NCBI RefSeq assembly: GCF_000219625.1
Contig: NC_018218.1
Coordinates: 372,001 to 436,000 of the forward strand
Source of the DNA: Zymoseptoria tritici IPO323
Taxonomy: Eukaryota > Ascomycota > Dothideomycetes > Mycosphaerellales > Mycosphaerellaceae
Length of the DNA stretch: 64,000 nucleotides
Reading direction: 5' to 3'
Positions within the stretch are counted from its first letter, which is position 1. The number at the start of each line of letters is the position of its first letter. Of the stretch, positions 1 to 13,461 are shown piece after piece. The notes under the pieces are model-generated. The model was not told the origin of the DNA. It ran no database searches and worked only from the letters and a program-made list of their open reading frames with translations. The position numbers were made by a program, and so were the translations under genes.

Positions 1-745
1 AGATTATGAAGCGCTCCCTTCTGCGAAGCACACACCATGCTTACACATACAAGAGCATGGCCACCAGGAGCCTGAGACTATCGGAGACCAGCCGGGTGTG
101 CTTCTCAGAACCTCCTTGTCGCCAAGCCATTGGTGTCGACGACATGGCTTTAAAGTATCATGTGTGCCGCGGAAGAGAAACCGATCGGACTGTATTAAGC
201 TGCCGTAGGCACTCGAATGTCAACGGACAATACATATTGATCTCTGGACATCAGCGTTTTCACAGGAGCCTAGCCTGTACCTCGTGAGCGTGGTGTTCAT
301 GGTTGGTGCGAGAGCGGACTCCGTTCACTTGACCTGGCTCCGAACTTCACGCACGATGAATAGAGCTCTTCCATTCTGCTTCTCCTTCAGAGTCCTTCTT
401 CGCGCCCAGCGACTCCTCAAAATTTCGAGACACCCTGCGAAGCGATGGAGTTCTGGAAGCATGAGCGCGAATAGGTTTCCGGAGATGTCCAGCACTCGAA
501 ATCCTCTCTACTGCCATCAATTTTTGGAATGTTCGGGATTTTCAGCGGTCTCGACGACACTATTGGTCGCATGAGACATGCCGGCAAAGGCGTCCGCAGC
601 GATGATCGCAGAGATAAAAAGAGCCCGAGTTCGGCAAGTCTTCATGTGGTACACCATGGCACGTGGGAGAACCTTGACAGGACGGACAGACGGCGTTGAT
701 TTCGATAACTCATGAGGATACCCTATCCTCACGAGAGCTTTTCAG
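1..745. other. No confident gene
   Basis: Only short overlapping reading frames in several phases, none with a recognisable domain or a well-formed intron. Base composition is like the surrounding genic DNA, without RIP-type erosion, so this may be intergenic sequence or part of a gene that continues beyond the left edge. Confidence 0.4.
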
Positions 746-1138
746 TCACTCGAAGTGGACTGTCATGTGCTCTCCTCCACGCTCATCTTCCGCGATAAGG
801 ATAGCACTTCCCTGTAGACTCACTTCGCGCAAAAACGGCATCGGAAAGAGGTTCGCCCGGCGGCCGTCGTCCAACACCTTTGCGTCGCAAACTTTCTTTA
901 GCAGACCCAGGAATGCGGCATGCTGATCGCTCCGTGTGTTGGCGGTGGATTCGTCTCCTCTCATTCCACCGCTCATCTTGCCGTCCGTTAGAGACGAATG
1001 GTGCATGGTGTGTAGTGAAGCGATGCCGACTTTCCTCGTCGTCCTCGTGCCGTGGGTGGCCCTCAGTTCTTGCTGCTTTCGCTGCGGATGCGGAAAGCGC
1101 AACAATGCCTCTCGAAGCTGCCACTTTCCGTTGTACAC
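746..1138 (-). CDS. Possible hypothetical ORF or terminal exon
   Basis: An uninterrupted minus-strand frame of 130 codons ends in TGA-free context at the stop near 746. Its last 60 residues have a balanced, protein-like composition with no low complexity, which is why I list it, but I recognise no family and the opposite strand is also open over much of the same interval. A second minus frame at 1063-1272 contains a lysine/glutamate-rich coiled-coil-like stretch followed by six cysteines and might be an upstream exon in another phase, but I could not find a splice pair joining the two. Treat it as a weak candidate. Confidence 0.2.
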   Translation of the reverse strand: MYNGKWQLREALLRFPHPQRKQQELRATHGTRTTRKVGIASLHTMHHSSLTDGKMSGGMRGDESTANTRSDQHAAFLGLLKKVCDAKVLDDGRRANLFPMPFLREVSLQGSAILIAEDERGGEHMTVHFE

Positions 1139-2034
1139 CAGACTTCCGGATGGTAAGCACAGCCAGGTTTGTTGACACCCGAGATGCCCTCATAATTGTG
1201 AACTTTCTCTTCCTCGACTTTCTTCTGCTTCTCTTCAACAACGGACCGACGATCGCTGTGAGTCCCATCCACATTGCATTCCTCACGCCAGGTGACTCAA
1301 GCTGACCTCCTCGCAGTATATCAAATATCAGCTAAAAGCTATATTCTATCATATTCTTCGATCCGTCCTCTCGCTGTTCGTCCGCCATCCTCCTCATTGG
1401 CATGGTCTTGCGCTGACATGTTGAAACAGATCACGCCAAAACCGACAAGTTACCCAAGATCCTCCAGGCAGTGTCCGGACAGCCGTCGTTGACGGAGAAG
1501 CAGGCTGATGGGGAAAAGTCGAGAGGGCCTCGTCAATCGGGCCCTCAAGGTGATGACCAGGGCGGTCAGTCGGGTGGAGGGGAGCAAGTCGGGAGCGGAG
1601 AGGACGCAGGGCAGAGCGGGCAGGCGGCAGAGACGGGTGGCGGTCCAATCTGTGGCGGGGCGATCGGAGAGTTGGTGGAGGAGGAGGAGGAGGAGCAGGT
1701 GGAGGCGATGGCGGCTGGACGAGCGGCCTGGGGCTTGGGCCGAGACGGTCATTCCTTTCTGGCATCCATTCCTTTGAAGTATATTTTAATGCATGGCCTT
1801 TCGCTTGATTATGTTTCGTTCCGCTTTCATCATTCTCTTCGTCTGATGTCACAAGATGCATGTTGCTCCAGCCAGTCGAGACAGGTGCCGAGCGATCGTT
1901 TCTCCAAACCACAGGCTTCAGTGGATCTGACCAAAGGAAGCGGATGAATAGCTCAGAGCCCTCTGCCTTAGACGTCGATGTGACCACGAGAGCTAACACT
2001 CCCTCCCCAGCTGATTACTAACTGCTTGCGAGAT
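1139..2034. other. Gene-poor stretch with GGA-rich low complexity
   Basis: A purine-rich run of GGA triplets lies near 1673-1697. On the plus strand a good acceptor (branch-like GCTGACA, AG at 1428-1429) opens a frame that runs to a stop at 1945-1947; it would encode a Gly/Gln/Glu-rich disordered segment of about 170 residues. No matching upstream donor was certain, so a real exon here is possible but unproven. The minus strand is open over the same interval and proline-rich, as expected for the complement of GGA repeats. Confidence 0.3.
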
Positions 2035-2926
2035 GGTAGGCCCTTACTATGCGACTAAAGCGATGGACGCAGCAATGGGAAGCGTCTTCGCTTCGGAGCG
2101 CTCCCCAGCAGCGTTCGAATGTCGTGTCAGAAAGTCGACAACGCTTCCCTGGCGAGGGAACAACTTGCTGTGCGAATGAAGCGGTGGCTGTCACTGTCGC
2201 GCCCATTTCAAGGACGGAGAGGTTTCCTTCGGCTTTCGTCAATGCCGTCCGCAAGAGAGCATTGTCGATGGCTGTAGCAGTCGGAGCTGCTTGCGCTCGG
2301 GAGAGCTTTCGAGTGGCTTTGAGCTATGCAGTTAGGACATGGACGATGCTCCCTGGCGAAGGAACAACTTGCTGTGGGAATGAAGCGTTGGCCGTCGCTG
2401 TCACGCCGAATTCAAGGACGGAGAGCTTTCCTACGACTTTCGTCAATCCCGTCCGCAAGAGAGAATTGTCGATGGCTGCAGCAATGGAAAGCGTATTCGC
2501 TTCGGAGAGCTTTCGAGTGGCTTTGCGCCATGCAGATAGGAAATAGACGATGCTCTCCGGCATAGTAAACACTTGCTGTGGGAATCAAGCGATGATTACC
2601 ATGATCACATCGATGGGCGGTACGGAGAGCCTTCGAACGACTTTCTTCCATCCCGTCCAGCATCTCGACCACGCTCTCTGGCAAAGGAAACACTTACTAT
2701 GCAAATGCAGCGATGGACGGCGTTGTCATACCGATGTCAAGAACGGAGAGCTTACCAGGATCCAGTGACCTTGGTCAGATCGATCGACACACTCTTTTAC
2801 ACAGAGCTTCGGAAACGTTGTGGAACGCCTCTCCCGCGGAGGATCAACTGTTTCTGACAAGCTCTCCAGCGCAGCAAAGGTACCGATTGCTACAGCTATC
2901 GCTTTGGTCGCATAGCAAGTACCCAT
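2035..2926. repeat. Diverged tandem and inverted minisatellite
   Basis: A motif beginning GGCRARGRAACAACTTGCTGTG occurs near 2151, 2355 and 2559 (spacing 204 bp) and again near 2680 (spacing 121 bp), followed each time by an AAGCGRTGG-like core and a second shared stretch (TTTCAAGGACGGAGAG and derivatives). A related copy starts near 2035. A further copy is on the opposite strand near 2900-2926 (read there as CTTGCTATGCGACCAAAGCG). Copies differ by scattered substitutions, not by RIP-type change only. Frames across the array are open on both strands because the unit has few stops, which explains several short ORFs; I see no sign of real coding. Confidence 0.75.
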
Positions 2927-3593
2927 CGTCGCCGAAACACTCGATGCTCAGCTGGAGAAGGAGCGGCAGTCGTCGGTAGGGAGTGGTATGCTGTTGATGG
3001 GAGGAGTGGTGTTGCTTCTGGGCGATATCGAAGCTGGAGGAGATGTAATAGTGGTGACGGTGATGCCCTCCGTGACGGCGGAGACGATGGTGGCAATGGC
3101 GGTGCGTATGAGACCAGATTGATGCGGACTGGAGCTGAAGTGGGGAGGCAGCGAATTGGAGAGGCGTGACTAGATAGAAGTTATACAAGTTCGGTCAGAT
3201 GGTGTTTCTCGCATCAACGAACATGGCTGTGCTTACCGCGTTGCAGTTCGCGTAGAACGTACAGTGGCAGCTTGGAGATGGGGGTGAGTGCTCAGACGTT
3301 AAGGACACCGATACCTGCGATCACAAGTCACTGAGAAAGAGACAAATATGTTGTTGTGACGTGAAGCTTGATCTGTGTTTCACTCAACTACAACTTGTAC
3401 AACCAGGCTCTCTTCCCGTTTGCACATTTGTTTCCCTTGAAAGCAATCGTATACCTCAGTGCAAGGCCAACAGCCACTTGACTGACATCCTCCCATTGTC
3501 AACCTCAGCAGCCATCGCACCTTTTCTCATTCCTTCCATTCGTCGAAAATCGTGAAGTCGTCGTAATGGTGAGGTGGACGTCAACGAAGACAT
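2927..3593. other. Downstream flank of mannitol dehydrogenase
   Basis: No gene seen. It presumably holds the 3' untranslated region and polyadenylation signals of the minus-strand dehydrogenase that ends at 3594. Confidence 0.4.
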
Positions 3594-7301
<3,708 letters not shown>

Positions 7302-9080
7302 TCAACCCTCCGCTCCTCTCCTGGCCCTCCACCTCTCCAATGCCCCCTCCCTTCCTTCCTTATGGCCCACGACGGGCCTTGGGTATACATTTCCTCTATC
7401 ACCACCCTCATCATGTATAACCTTCCCATCCACACCCTCCAGCTCAGGCACCCACCTCCTTACAAACCCCCCCTCCGCATCAAACTCCCTCCCTTGACTC
7501 CAAGGATTGAAAATCCTTAAATACCCTCTCCTCTCCACCCCCGTACCCGAGCAAAATCCCCACCCGCCAGAGTTACTCGCTACGTCGCCATCCACAAGGT
7601 GAAGCATGAACCACTCTTCTCCCCTCCTCCAGTCGACTCCAAGGTGATGAGTTAGGAAGGAGGCGGTGATCATGCGGAGACGATTGTGCATCCAGCCGAG
7701 ATGGAGGAGTTGGCGCATTCCCGCGTCGATGATGGGGATTCCGGTGCAGCCTTGGCTCCAGGCGGTGAAGTATGTGGTTGCGAGGGGTTCGGGAGTCCAG
7801 CTGATATTACTGGGACTCAGCTCATACTGAAACGGCTTTCCCATCGAAATCCATGGGTGCGCGATCATGATGTGGCGGTAGAATTCTCGCCATGCGAGTT
7901 CGCGGATCCAGGTTGCTGAGCCAGAGCCTCCTCTTGAGCCGTCGCGCGACCAGTCGGAGAGGTTGGAGGGTTGGCCGATGGAGCGGGTTAGGGAGAGGAT
8001 AGTGCGGGCGGAGATGGAGCCCACGGAGAGGTGTGGCGAAAGAAGAGAGGTGGCGTGGGCCGCAGGATCGGATCGGCTGGCGTTGTACTGATGCGCTTTG
8101 GACGACAGAAAGTGGGCAAGGCGTGCTCGGGCGGCGGGAGAGCCGGCTGGGTAGAGGTGGGTGAAGCGGTCTCGTTCTTCAGGAGTGAGGGACTTCGATG
8201 GAGGTGCTGGTGGGATGGGAAGGGAGAAGAGGGAGGAGAAGAGATTTCTGGCTTCTGGTGGGTTCGCTGTTGGGGAAGGAGAGATTTCTGTCCGACTTGG
8301 ATGAGTTTGTAGATGTTTCTCCCATGCTCGCATCCAAGGTGAGTAGACTGTGAATTCTTCTCCTTGTCCGTTCTTCAGCACGCCGGGTGGAACGAGGATA
8401 TCGTCGTGCAGCACTTTAACTGCGATGCCTCTGTCTAGCCCTTTCCTAACCATCTTCGCTTCTCGACGCAACTCATCGACTTCATACTCCATGTTGCAGT
8501 AGATATGTCGCACGCCCCACTCTTCGCATCTGTCCAGGACGAAGTCGACAACATCCCTTCGCCTCTCGACTGTTGCGGTGAAGAGCGGAATGTTCAACTC
8601 GGCAAGCTCCGCCTTCAACACTTCCAGCGTTCGCAACTCAAGGTCTACTCGGACCGGAGCAGTCGAGTGAGCTTCGTAGTCCTGCGGCGAGACGATGCAC
8701 ATCGTCAACAGAGGAATGCCCAATCCGACAGCTTTCTGACTGGCTGCATGTAGAGCTCGGTTGTCGTCGACTCGCAGATCTCGCTTGAACCAATGAAGAA
8801 CTGCTCGGCCTCCTGCAATGGCCTGTCGTTGAGTCGAGGTGGAGGCTAGAGCTGTTTCGAGGACATCGATCGGTTTGGAGAGCTCGCCATTGGCATATTG
8901 GGCACATCGCGAGGATGAGATTTCGGGTGGGTAGAAGTGAGGCTGAAGATTGGGCTGTAAGCCACTGTTGTTTTGATATTGATCGGTAGCACTGGCGCCA
9001 TTCGACTTGTCCGGAGACACATGTTGTTTCTTGAAAGGCGAAAGTTGTTGTGGCGAGGCCGCTTTTCGCTTGTGAGGCAT
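7302..9080 (-). CDS. DNA photolyase (class I CPD photolyase/cryptochrome family)
   Basis: Intronless, 592 residues. It repairs UV-induced pyrimidine dimers using blue light and FADH-. The N-terminal tail (1-90) is basic and disordered, starting MPHKRKAASPQQ, consistent with a nuclear signal. The alpha/beta antenna domain starts at LHWFKRDLRVDDN (about 94). The FAD-binding helical domain contains ELAWREFYRH, GCTGIPIIDAGMRQL, GWMHNRLRM and VDGDVASNSGGW, then FNPWSQGREFD and RRWVPEL. Length fits fungal Phr1 proteins (about 550-620). In the usual GGWQW motif the second tryptophan position is Phe (GGWGF). The gene is divergent from the FYVE-RING gene with about 950 bp between starts, so a shared light-responsive promoter is possible but no element was identified. 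A 6-4 photolyase or cryptochrome function is less likely from the sequence pattern. Confidence 0.93.
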   Translation of the reverse strand: MPHKRKAASPQQLSPFKKQHVSPDKSNGASATDQYQNNSGLQPNLQPHFYPPEISSSRCAQYANGELSKPIDVLETALASTSTQRQAIAGGRAVLHWFKRDLRVDDNRALHAASQKAVGLGIPLLTMCIVSPQDYEAHSTAPVRVDLELRTLEVLKAELAELNIPLFTATVERRRDVVDFVLDRCEEWGVRHIYCNMEYEVDELRREAKMVRKGLDRGIAVKVLHDDILVPPGVLKNGQGEEFTVYSPWMRAWEKHLQTHPSRTEISPSPTANPPEARNLFSSLFSLPIPPAPPSKSLTPEERDRFTHLYPAGSPAARARLAHFLSSKAHQYNASRSDPAAHATSLLSPHLSVGSISARTILSLTRSIGQPSNLSDWSRDGSRGGSGSATWIRELAWREFYRHIMIAHPWISMGKPFQYELSPSNISWTPEPLATTYFTAWSQGCTGIPIIDAGMRQLLHLGWMHNRLRMITASFLTHHLGVDWRRGEEWFMLHLVDGDVASNSGGWGFCSGTGVERRGYLRIFNPWSQGREFDAEGGFVRRWVPELEGVDGKVIHDEGGDRGNVYPRPVVGHKEGREGALERWRARRGAEG

Positions 9081-10032
9081 CGTAGTGTATTCGCCAATGA
9101 GGCTGTTCTTTCAGCGCAGTCTGACTACTAAGACTGCCATTTCCAAAGTCTTGCCTGCTCTTCAATTCCTGTGATGAAGTACACTGTGATCAACGAGCTT
9201 GACTTTGATGCTTCGCGGTCATCATCATGAGCAGTTCAGGCTTGACACGATCATTGGTACGGGCCAAGCGGGAGCTAGCTGATGTCCTTTCACTCCGGAA
9301 TGGACACAGCGTGAAAGCGAACATATGTCTTCCAAGAAGTGTTTGAACTTGCCTTCACTGACGACGCTCGCGCAGTCGTAGCCTGTACGTACACTCGAGG
9401 AGAATGCTGTTCGTTGTGAGATCTTTGCGGACTGCAGGAACGAAAAAACGCTTTAACGAGCTCGTCTCGTGCGGTCGTATGCTCGCTGTTGCGTTTCGTT
9501 CAGGCCATCGTGACAGTGGACTCGATTTGCTTGAGCGCTGTATGCGGGCGGGTCGAGACTTCGATTGTCGTATACAAATGTCTTCGAGGTAGGCCCAAGA
9601 GACGACGAAGGAAGTTGCAAGTTGACTTTGTCATCACTCCTTTCTCAGTTCCCGTCTGCCCTGCCGGCTGATCGACGGCTTTGACACTCCCGCCGAAAGC
9701 TTGATGCGCCTCGTTTGGCCGACACCCGACATCTTCACACTTTCACACACCGAAGACGCCTCCTTTGACCTTGACATGTCGCCGTGAGAAGAGTGAGAGT
9801 GAGAGTGTCACATCAATGTACCAACGACAGACCGCTTTGGATCGGTTCACAATAAGGTCCTCACTCGGCTCAAGACTGCGAGAGAGACGAGACACGGTAA
9901 CACGACAGTGAAAGCGCGCACGCGACCAGCTCCGACTTGAACGTTATCTCTTGGGACCCGTATCTCAGACCTCCTTCTTCCTCCTCTTGCTATCGTCCTC
10001 CTCCATCAACCCTCCATTCGCTCAACATCGCT
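9081..10032. promoter_or_regulatory. Divergent promoter region
   Basis: Separates the photolyase start (minus) from the FYVE-RING start (plus). It contains no gene. Pyrimidine-rich tracts just before 10033 (CTTCTTCCTCCTCTTGC and similar) resemble the CT-rich cores of fungal promoters. I cannot assign an operator. Confidence 0.4.
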
Positions 10033-11349
10033 ATGAACAAACGACGACGACTCGACGACGACCAAACCGACAGTATATCTACCACTCAGCAGCACACAGG
10101 AGGATCCACTCGCGCCACAGCCATCGATCTCACCACTCCGCCTCGTCCGCCGCGAGCTCCACGACCGTCCTTCTCATCTCTCGCTACCCGACCGATCCAT
10201 TTCAGCATCGAGCAAGACCCTCCCAATCCTCTTCCTCTTCCCCTCGATCCACGCCGCCGCCACAACTCTCACACCAACACCATGACCACGACCACAAATA
10301 CCCCGACCTCTCCTCGCCCCGAATGGCAACCCGACGGGAATGTGGTCAGCTGTCCAGTATGCCACACCATATTCGGACTCTTCACACGCAAGCATCATTG
10401 TCGAAAGTGTGGACGAGTGGTATGCTCGGCCTGCTCTCCACATCGCATCACAATTCCACGGCAGTACATTGTCACACCAGAAGGCCAATCACAGTCGCCG
10501 AATGGACATGAGAACCCCGCACTGGGAGGAGGCGAGGTCGTCAGAGTCTGCAACCCGTGTGTGCCAGATCCGTGGACACCGGCGGTAGCTGCTGGATCGC
10601 AGAGAGCCGAAGAGGTCGTGACAGCGGCGGCCGCTTACGCGATAAGAGCTTTGAATGAGAGAGTGGAGGCAGGACGAGGCGACAGTGCAAGAGACCAGCC
10701 ACAAAGATATAGGCCAATACTACCACCTCCTCCGCACCAACGAAACCGATCACACACCCACCAACCATCACAAACCTCCCGCGTGATACCTTCCTCCTCG
10801 TCCTACGTACCCGCGGCAGCAGCTCCACGACCCGCACATCGCTACCGCACCAGCATCGACGGTAACAGCCTGAATCGACCCTCTCCCTCTTCCCACCCTA
10901 TAGCACCTCAGCCACCACCCCGTCGCCAAATCCGCGAAGAAGACGAATGCCCCGTCTGCGGCACCGAACTGCCTCCCATCCCCACTCTCCGCGAAACCCA
11001 CATCCAACACTGCATCTCCACACGCTTCAACCCCTCCATGTCCAACTCCCTCCCCGCACCCTCACCCGCCTCCCCACCCTCCCATCTCCCCGGTCCTGCG
11101 CCGCCGAATGCAACTCCACCCCGCTTCCGCCCGAGAGGAATGGCGATATATCATGCGACGGAAAAGGACTGTGTGGATCCTGAGGGTGGAGCGCAGGAGT
11201 GTACGATTTGCTTGGAGGATTTCGAGGAAGGAGAGGTGTTGGCGAGGATGGAATGTTTGTGTAAATTTCATCGGAGGTGTGTCCGGGGGTGGTGGACGAG
11301 TCAGCCTGGGTGTGAGGGGGAGTGTCCGACGCATAAGTTGAGTGAGTGA
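10033..11349 (+). CDS. FYVE + RING zinc-finger E3 ubiquitin ligase, Pib1-like
   Basis: 438 residues from the ATG at 10033; the frame is open further upstream but holds no earlier ATG. A FYVE finger spans about residues 97-185, with CPVC, the phosphoinositide-binding RKHHCRKCG core, VVCSACS and a final CNPC. A small C2HC finger (CPVCGTEL...H...HC) lies at about 305-330, and a C-terminal RING-like domain at about 388-436 (CTICLEDFEEGE, CKFHRRCVRGWW). The order FYVE then RING matches yeast Pib1, an endosome/vacuole membrane ubiquitin ligase that binds PI3P; the middle is a long Pro/Ser-rich linker, making it longer than Pib1 (286 aa). Function in endosomal cargo sorting is inferred from this architecture. 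No intron seen. Confidence 0.88.
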   Translation: MNKRRRLDDDQTDSISTTQQHTGGSTRATAIDLTTPPRPPRAPRPSFSSLATRPIHFSIEQDPPNPLPLPLDPRRRHNSHTNTMTTTTNTPTSPRPEWQPDGNVVSCPVCHTIFGLFTRKHHCRKCGRVVCSACSPHRITIPRQYIVTPEGQSQSPNGHENPALGGGEVVRVCNPCVPDPWTPAVAAGSQRAEEVVTAAAAYAIRALNERVEAGRGDSARDQPQRYRPILPPPPHQRNRSHTHQPSQTSRVIPSSSSYVPAAAAPRPAHRYRTSIDGNSLNRPSPSSHPIAPQPPPRRQIREEDECPVCGTELPPIPTLRETHIQHCISTRFNPSMSNSLPAPSPASPPSHLPGPAPPNATPPRFRPRGMAIYHATEKDCVDPEGGAQECTICLEDFEEGEVLARMECLCKFHRRCVRGWWTSQPGCEGECPTHKLSE

Positions 11350-12241
11350 GAGGAGTCTTGGGGACAGGATCTCTGAGAGAGAGGGTTCTTGGACAGTGGA
11401 CTCTGCGAGAGAGCACGCTTGGACCTACACAATAGGACATGACTGAGTGAACGATGGATCTGGGGATCGAAATCCGGATGGAACATGAAGATATCATGAG
11501 ATCACGAATGCAACGAATGCTTGGGAGAGGCTATGGATATGGTCTTGGTGTATTCGAAGGAGGAGCCTCCGTGTGTGTCGTCCGACTTGAGATCGAACAG
11601 CACGAATAGGCAAAGGCATCGAGCGTCTGAGGAGCAAGGTTGCAACCTTCTGAACCACGGCGCGGAAGAGAGTGGACTTGGTTCAGCATTGGTCGTTTAT
11701 TGGATGTCTGTCCTCGGTCTGGCTCGGTCGTGTCTGTCGTGAAGTAGACGACTACCTTGCAGCTCTTCCAGCTTGGACATGCACGCATTCGGAACAGATA
11801 TAAACGGACAATGTGCTATCGTTTCGACATCTCCTTACACGCTGAGCATGTTTATAAGCCTATGAAGTATTGACAACGAGCACAGTCTGCTCCAAGGACC
11901 TATATAGGTACTCTGCTCCTACCTTTTAGTCCCTTCACTGCGGCTTATCATTCCCGTTGGATTGTGTCTAGTCTGTTGTCACATGTTAATTTGGCTTGAA
12001 GCTTGCTTCACCAGATTCTACCTAAGCACGCACGACGCTAGCATGGGCGTCGGACTCAGCTCCGCCTTGAGCTTCAGATTCGCGACTTTCAAGATCGCGA
12101 CTTCGTGTCAATAACATCACAACTGATGCACCTCGTCGACGCCATTGAACTTCTACCTGCTCTTGACAGAATACACACGATCCAAGCGTCGGCGCCTCCT
12201 CCAACGCACTCGTGCTCCACTACCACAAACAGCACAAAAAC
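11350..12241. other. Intergenic
   Basis: 3' region of the FYVE-RING gene, with two loose copies of a GAGAGAG-containing sequence near 11370-11420, then the upstream region of the Ssu72 gene. No gene found. Confidence 0.4.
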
Positions 12242-13260
12242 ATGGCCTCCGATCCGCGAAGAAGACCTCCTCCGCCTCCTCCGCCTCCGCCTGAAGAAGG
12301 GAGAGCATCAGCGAACATGGGATTAGACGGCGCCGACGATGATGTATCAGAGACACAACAACCACAACAAGAAGAGAAGACGAATGGACAATCACAGAGC
12401 AATGAAGAGACACAAAATCCCAGCGACAGCTTCAAGCTGAAATTCTGTACCGTCTGCGCGAGCAACAATAATCGGTAAAATCATGTGCATACACTATAAG
12501 CAGAACCTTCAGCTGACACATTCCCAGCTCAATGGAAGCCCACCTTCGCCTCACCACCGCCCAACCAACCCCCTACCCCACCATCTCCTTCGGCACGGGG
12601 TCCCTCGTCCGCCTCCCCGGCCCCTCCATCTCTCAACCCAACGTCTACAATTTCAACTCGACCTCCTACGCCTCCATGTACGACGAACTCGCCTCCAAAG
12701 ACCGACGCCTCTACTCCGCCAACGGAATCCTACCCATGCTCGAACGCAATAAAAACGTCAAATTCGGACCGGAGAGGTGGCAGGATTGGCGGGTCGGCGT
12801 ACCTCGGGTAGGACCACGGGTGATTGCAGCTGCCTCGGATGGGCCTGGCGGTGGAAGCGGAGAGCCCAAGACGGAATGGGGGGACGATAAAGGCGCAAAG
12901 GGAACAGAGGCGGGGACGGTGGATGTGGTCATCACGTGTGAGGAGCGATGTTGGGATGCGGTCGTCGACGATCTGCTTACTCGTGGGAGTCCGCTGAACA
13001 GACCTGTTCATGTGTTCAATGTGGACATCAAGGATAATCACGAGGAAGCGCTGGTGGGCGGGCGGGCGATTTTGGAACTGGCGGATAAGTTGAATGAGGT
13101 TGCGGTGGAGGAGAGGGAGGCTTATGTCAAGGGCGGAGGGAGGGGATTCGAGAATGGAGAAGGGAGGAGTGGGTTTGATGAGAGGGTACCGGATGTGCTC
13201 GCGGAGTGGCAGGAACGGTGGCCGAATTTGCCGGCGCTGTGGACGCTGGCTTGGTTCTGA
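12242..13260 (+). CDS. SSU72: RNA polymerase II CTD phosphatase Ssu72, one intron
   Basis: Exons 12242-12474 and 12528-13260; the 53-nt intron (donor GTAAAA, acceptor CCCAG) interrupts an arginine codon within the active-site loop and gives 321 residues. Ssu72 removes phosphate from Ser5/Ser7 of the polymerase II C-terminal domain and is part of the cleavage/polyadenylation factor in the nucleus. The diagnostic loop [16 protein letters not shown] is complete, with the Cys-x5-Arg nucleophile motif, and the acid-loop region [13 protein letters not shown] follows near the C-terminus. It is longer than yeast Ssu72 (206 aa) because of an N-terminal extension of about 65 residues with a run of nine prolines and a Gly/Asp-rich insert after VGPRVIAAA. 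The ATG at 12242 is the first in frame. Confidence 0.95.
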
Positions 13261-13412
13261 GGAGCAGCGAGATGGGGTGGTGATGAAGGGAGGGGAGGAA
13301 GCGATGATACCCAGCGAAGCTGTCAGACGAAAGTGATCGGAAGTTGAACGCCAGTGACGATAGACGAATCGAAACAGTGTGATCCACCCATCCCCTTCTC
13401 CAAGGACGCAAG

Positions 13413-13461
13413 GTATGTATGCTGCCAACAAAAACCCGAGCACATTGACTTCTTGCTCTAG
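13413..13461 (+). other. Probable intron in the 3' UTR of SSU72
   Basis: Donor GTATGT at 13413, branch-like TTGACTTC and acceptor CTCTAG ending at 13461 define a well-formed 49-nt intron about 150 nt after the SSU72 stop. No coding frame surrounds it, so it would be a 3' UTR intron or part of a separate transcript. Confidence 0.4.
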
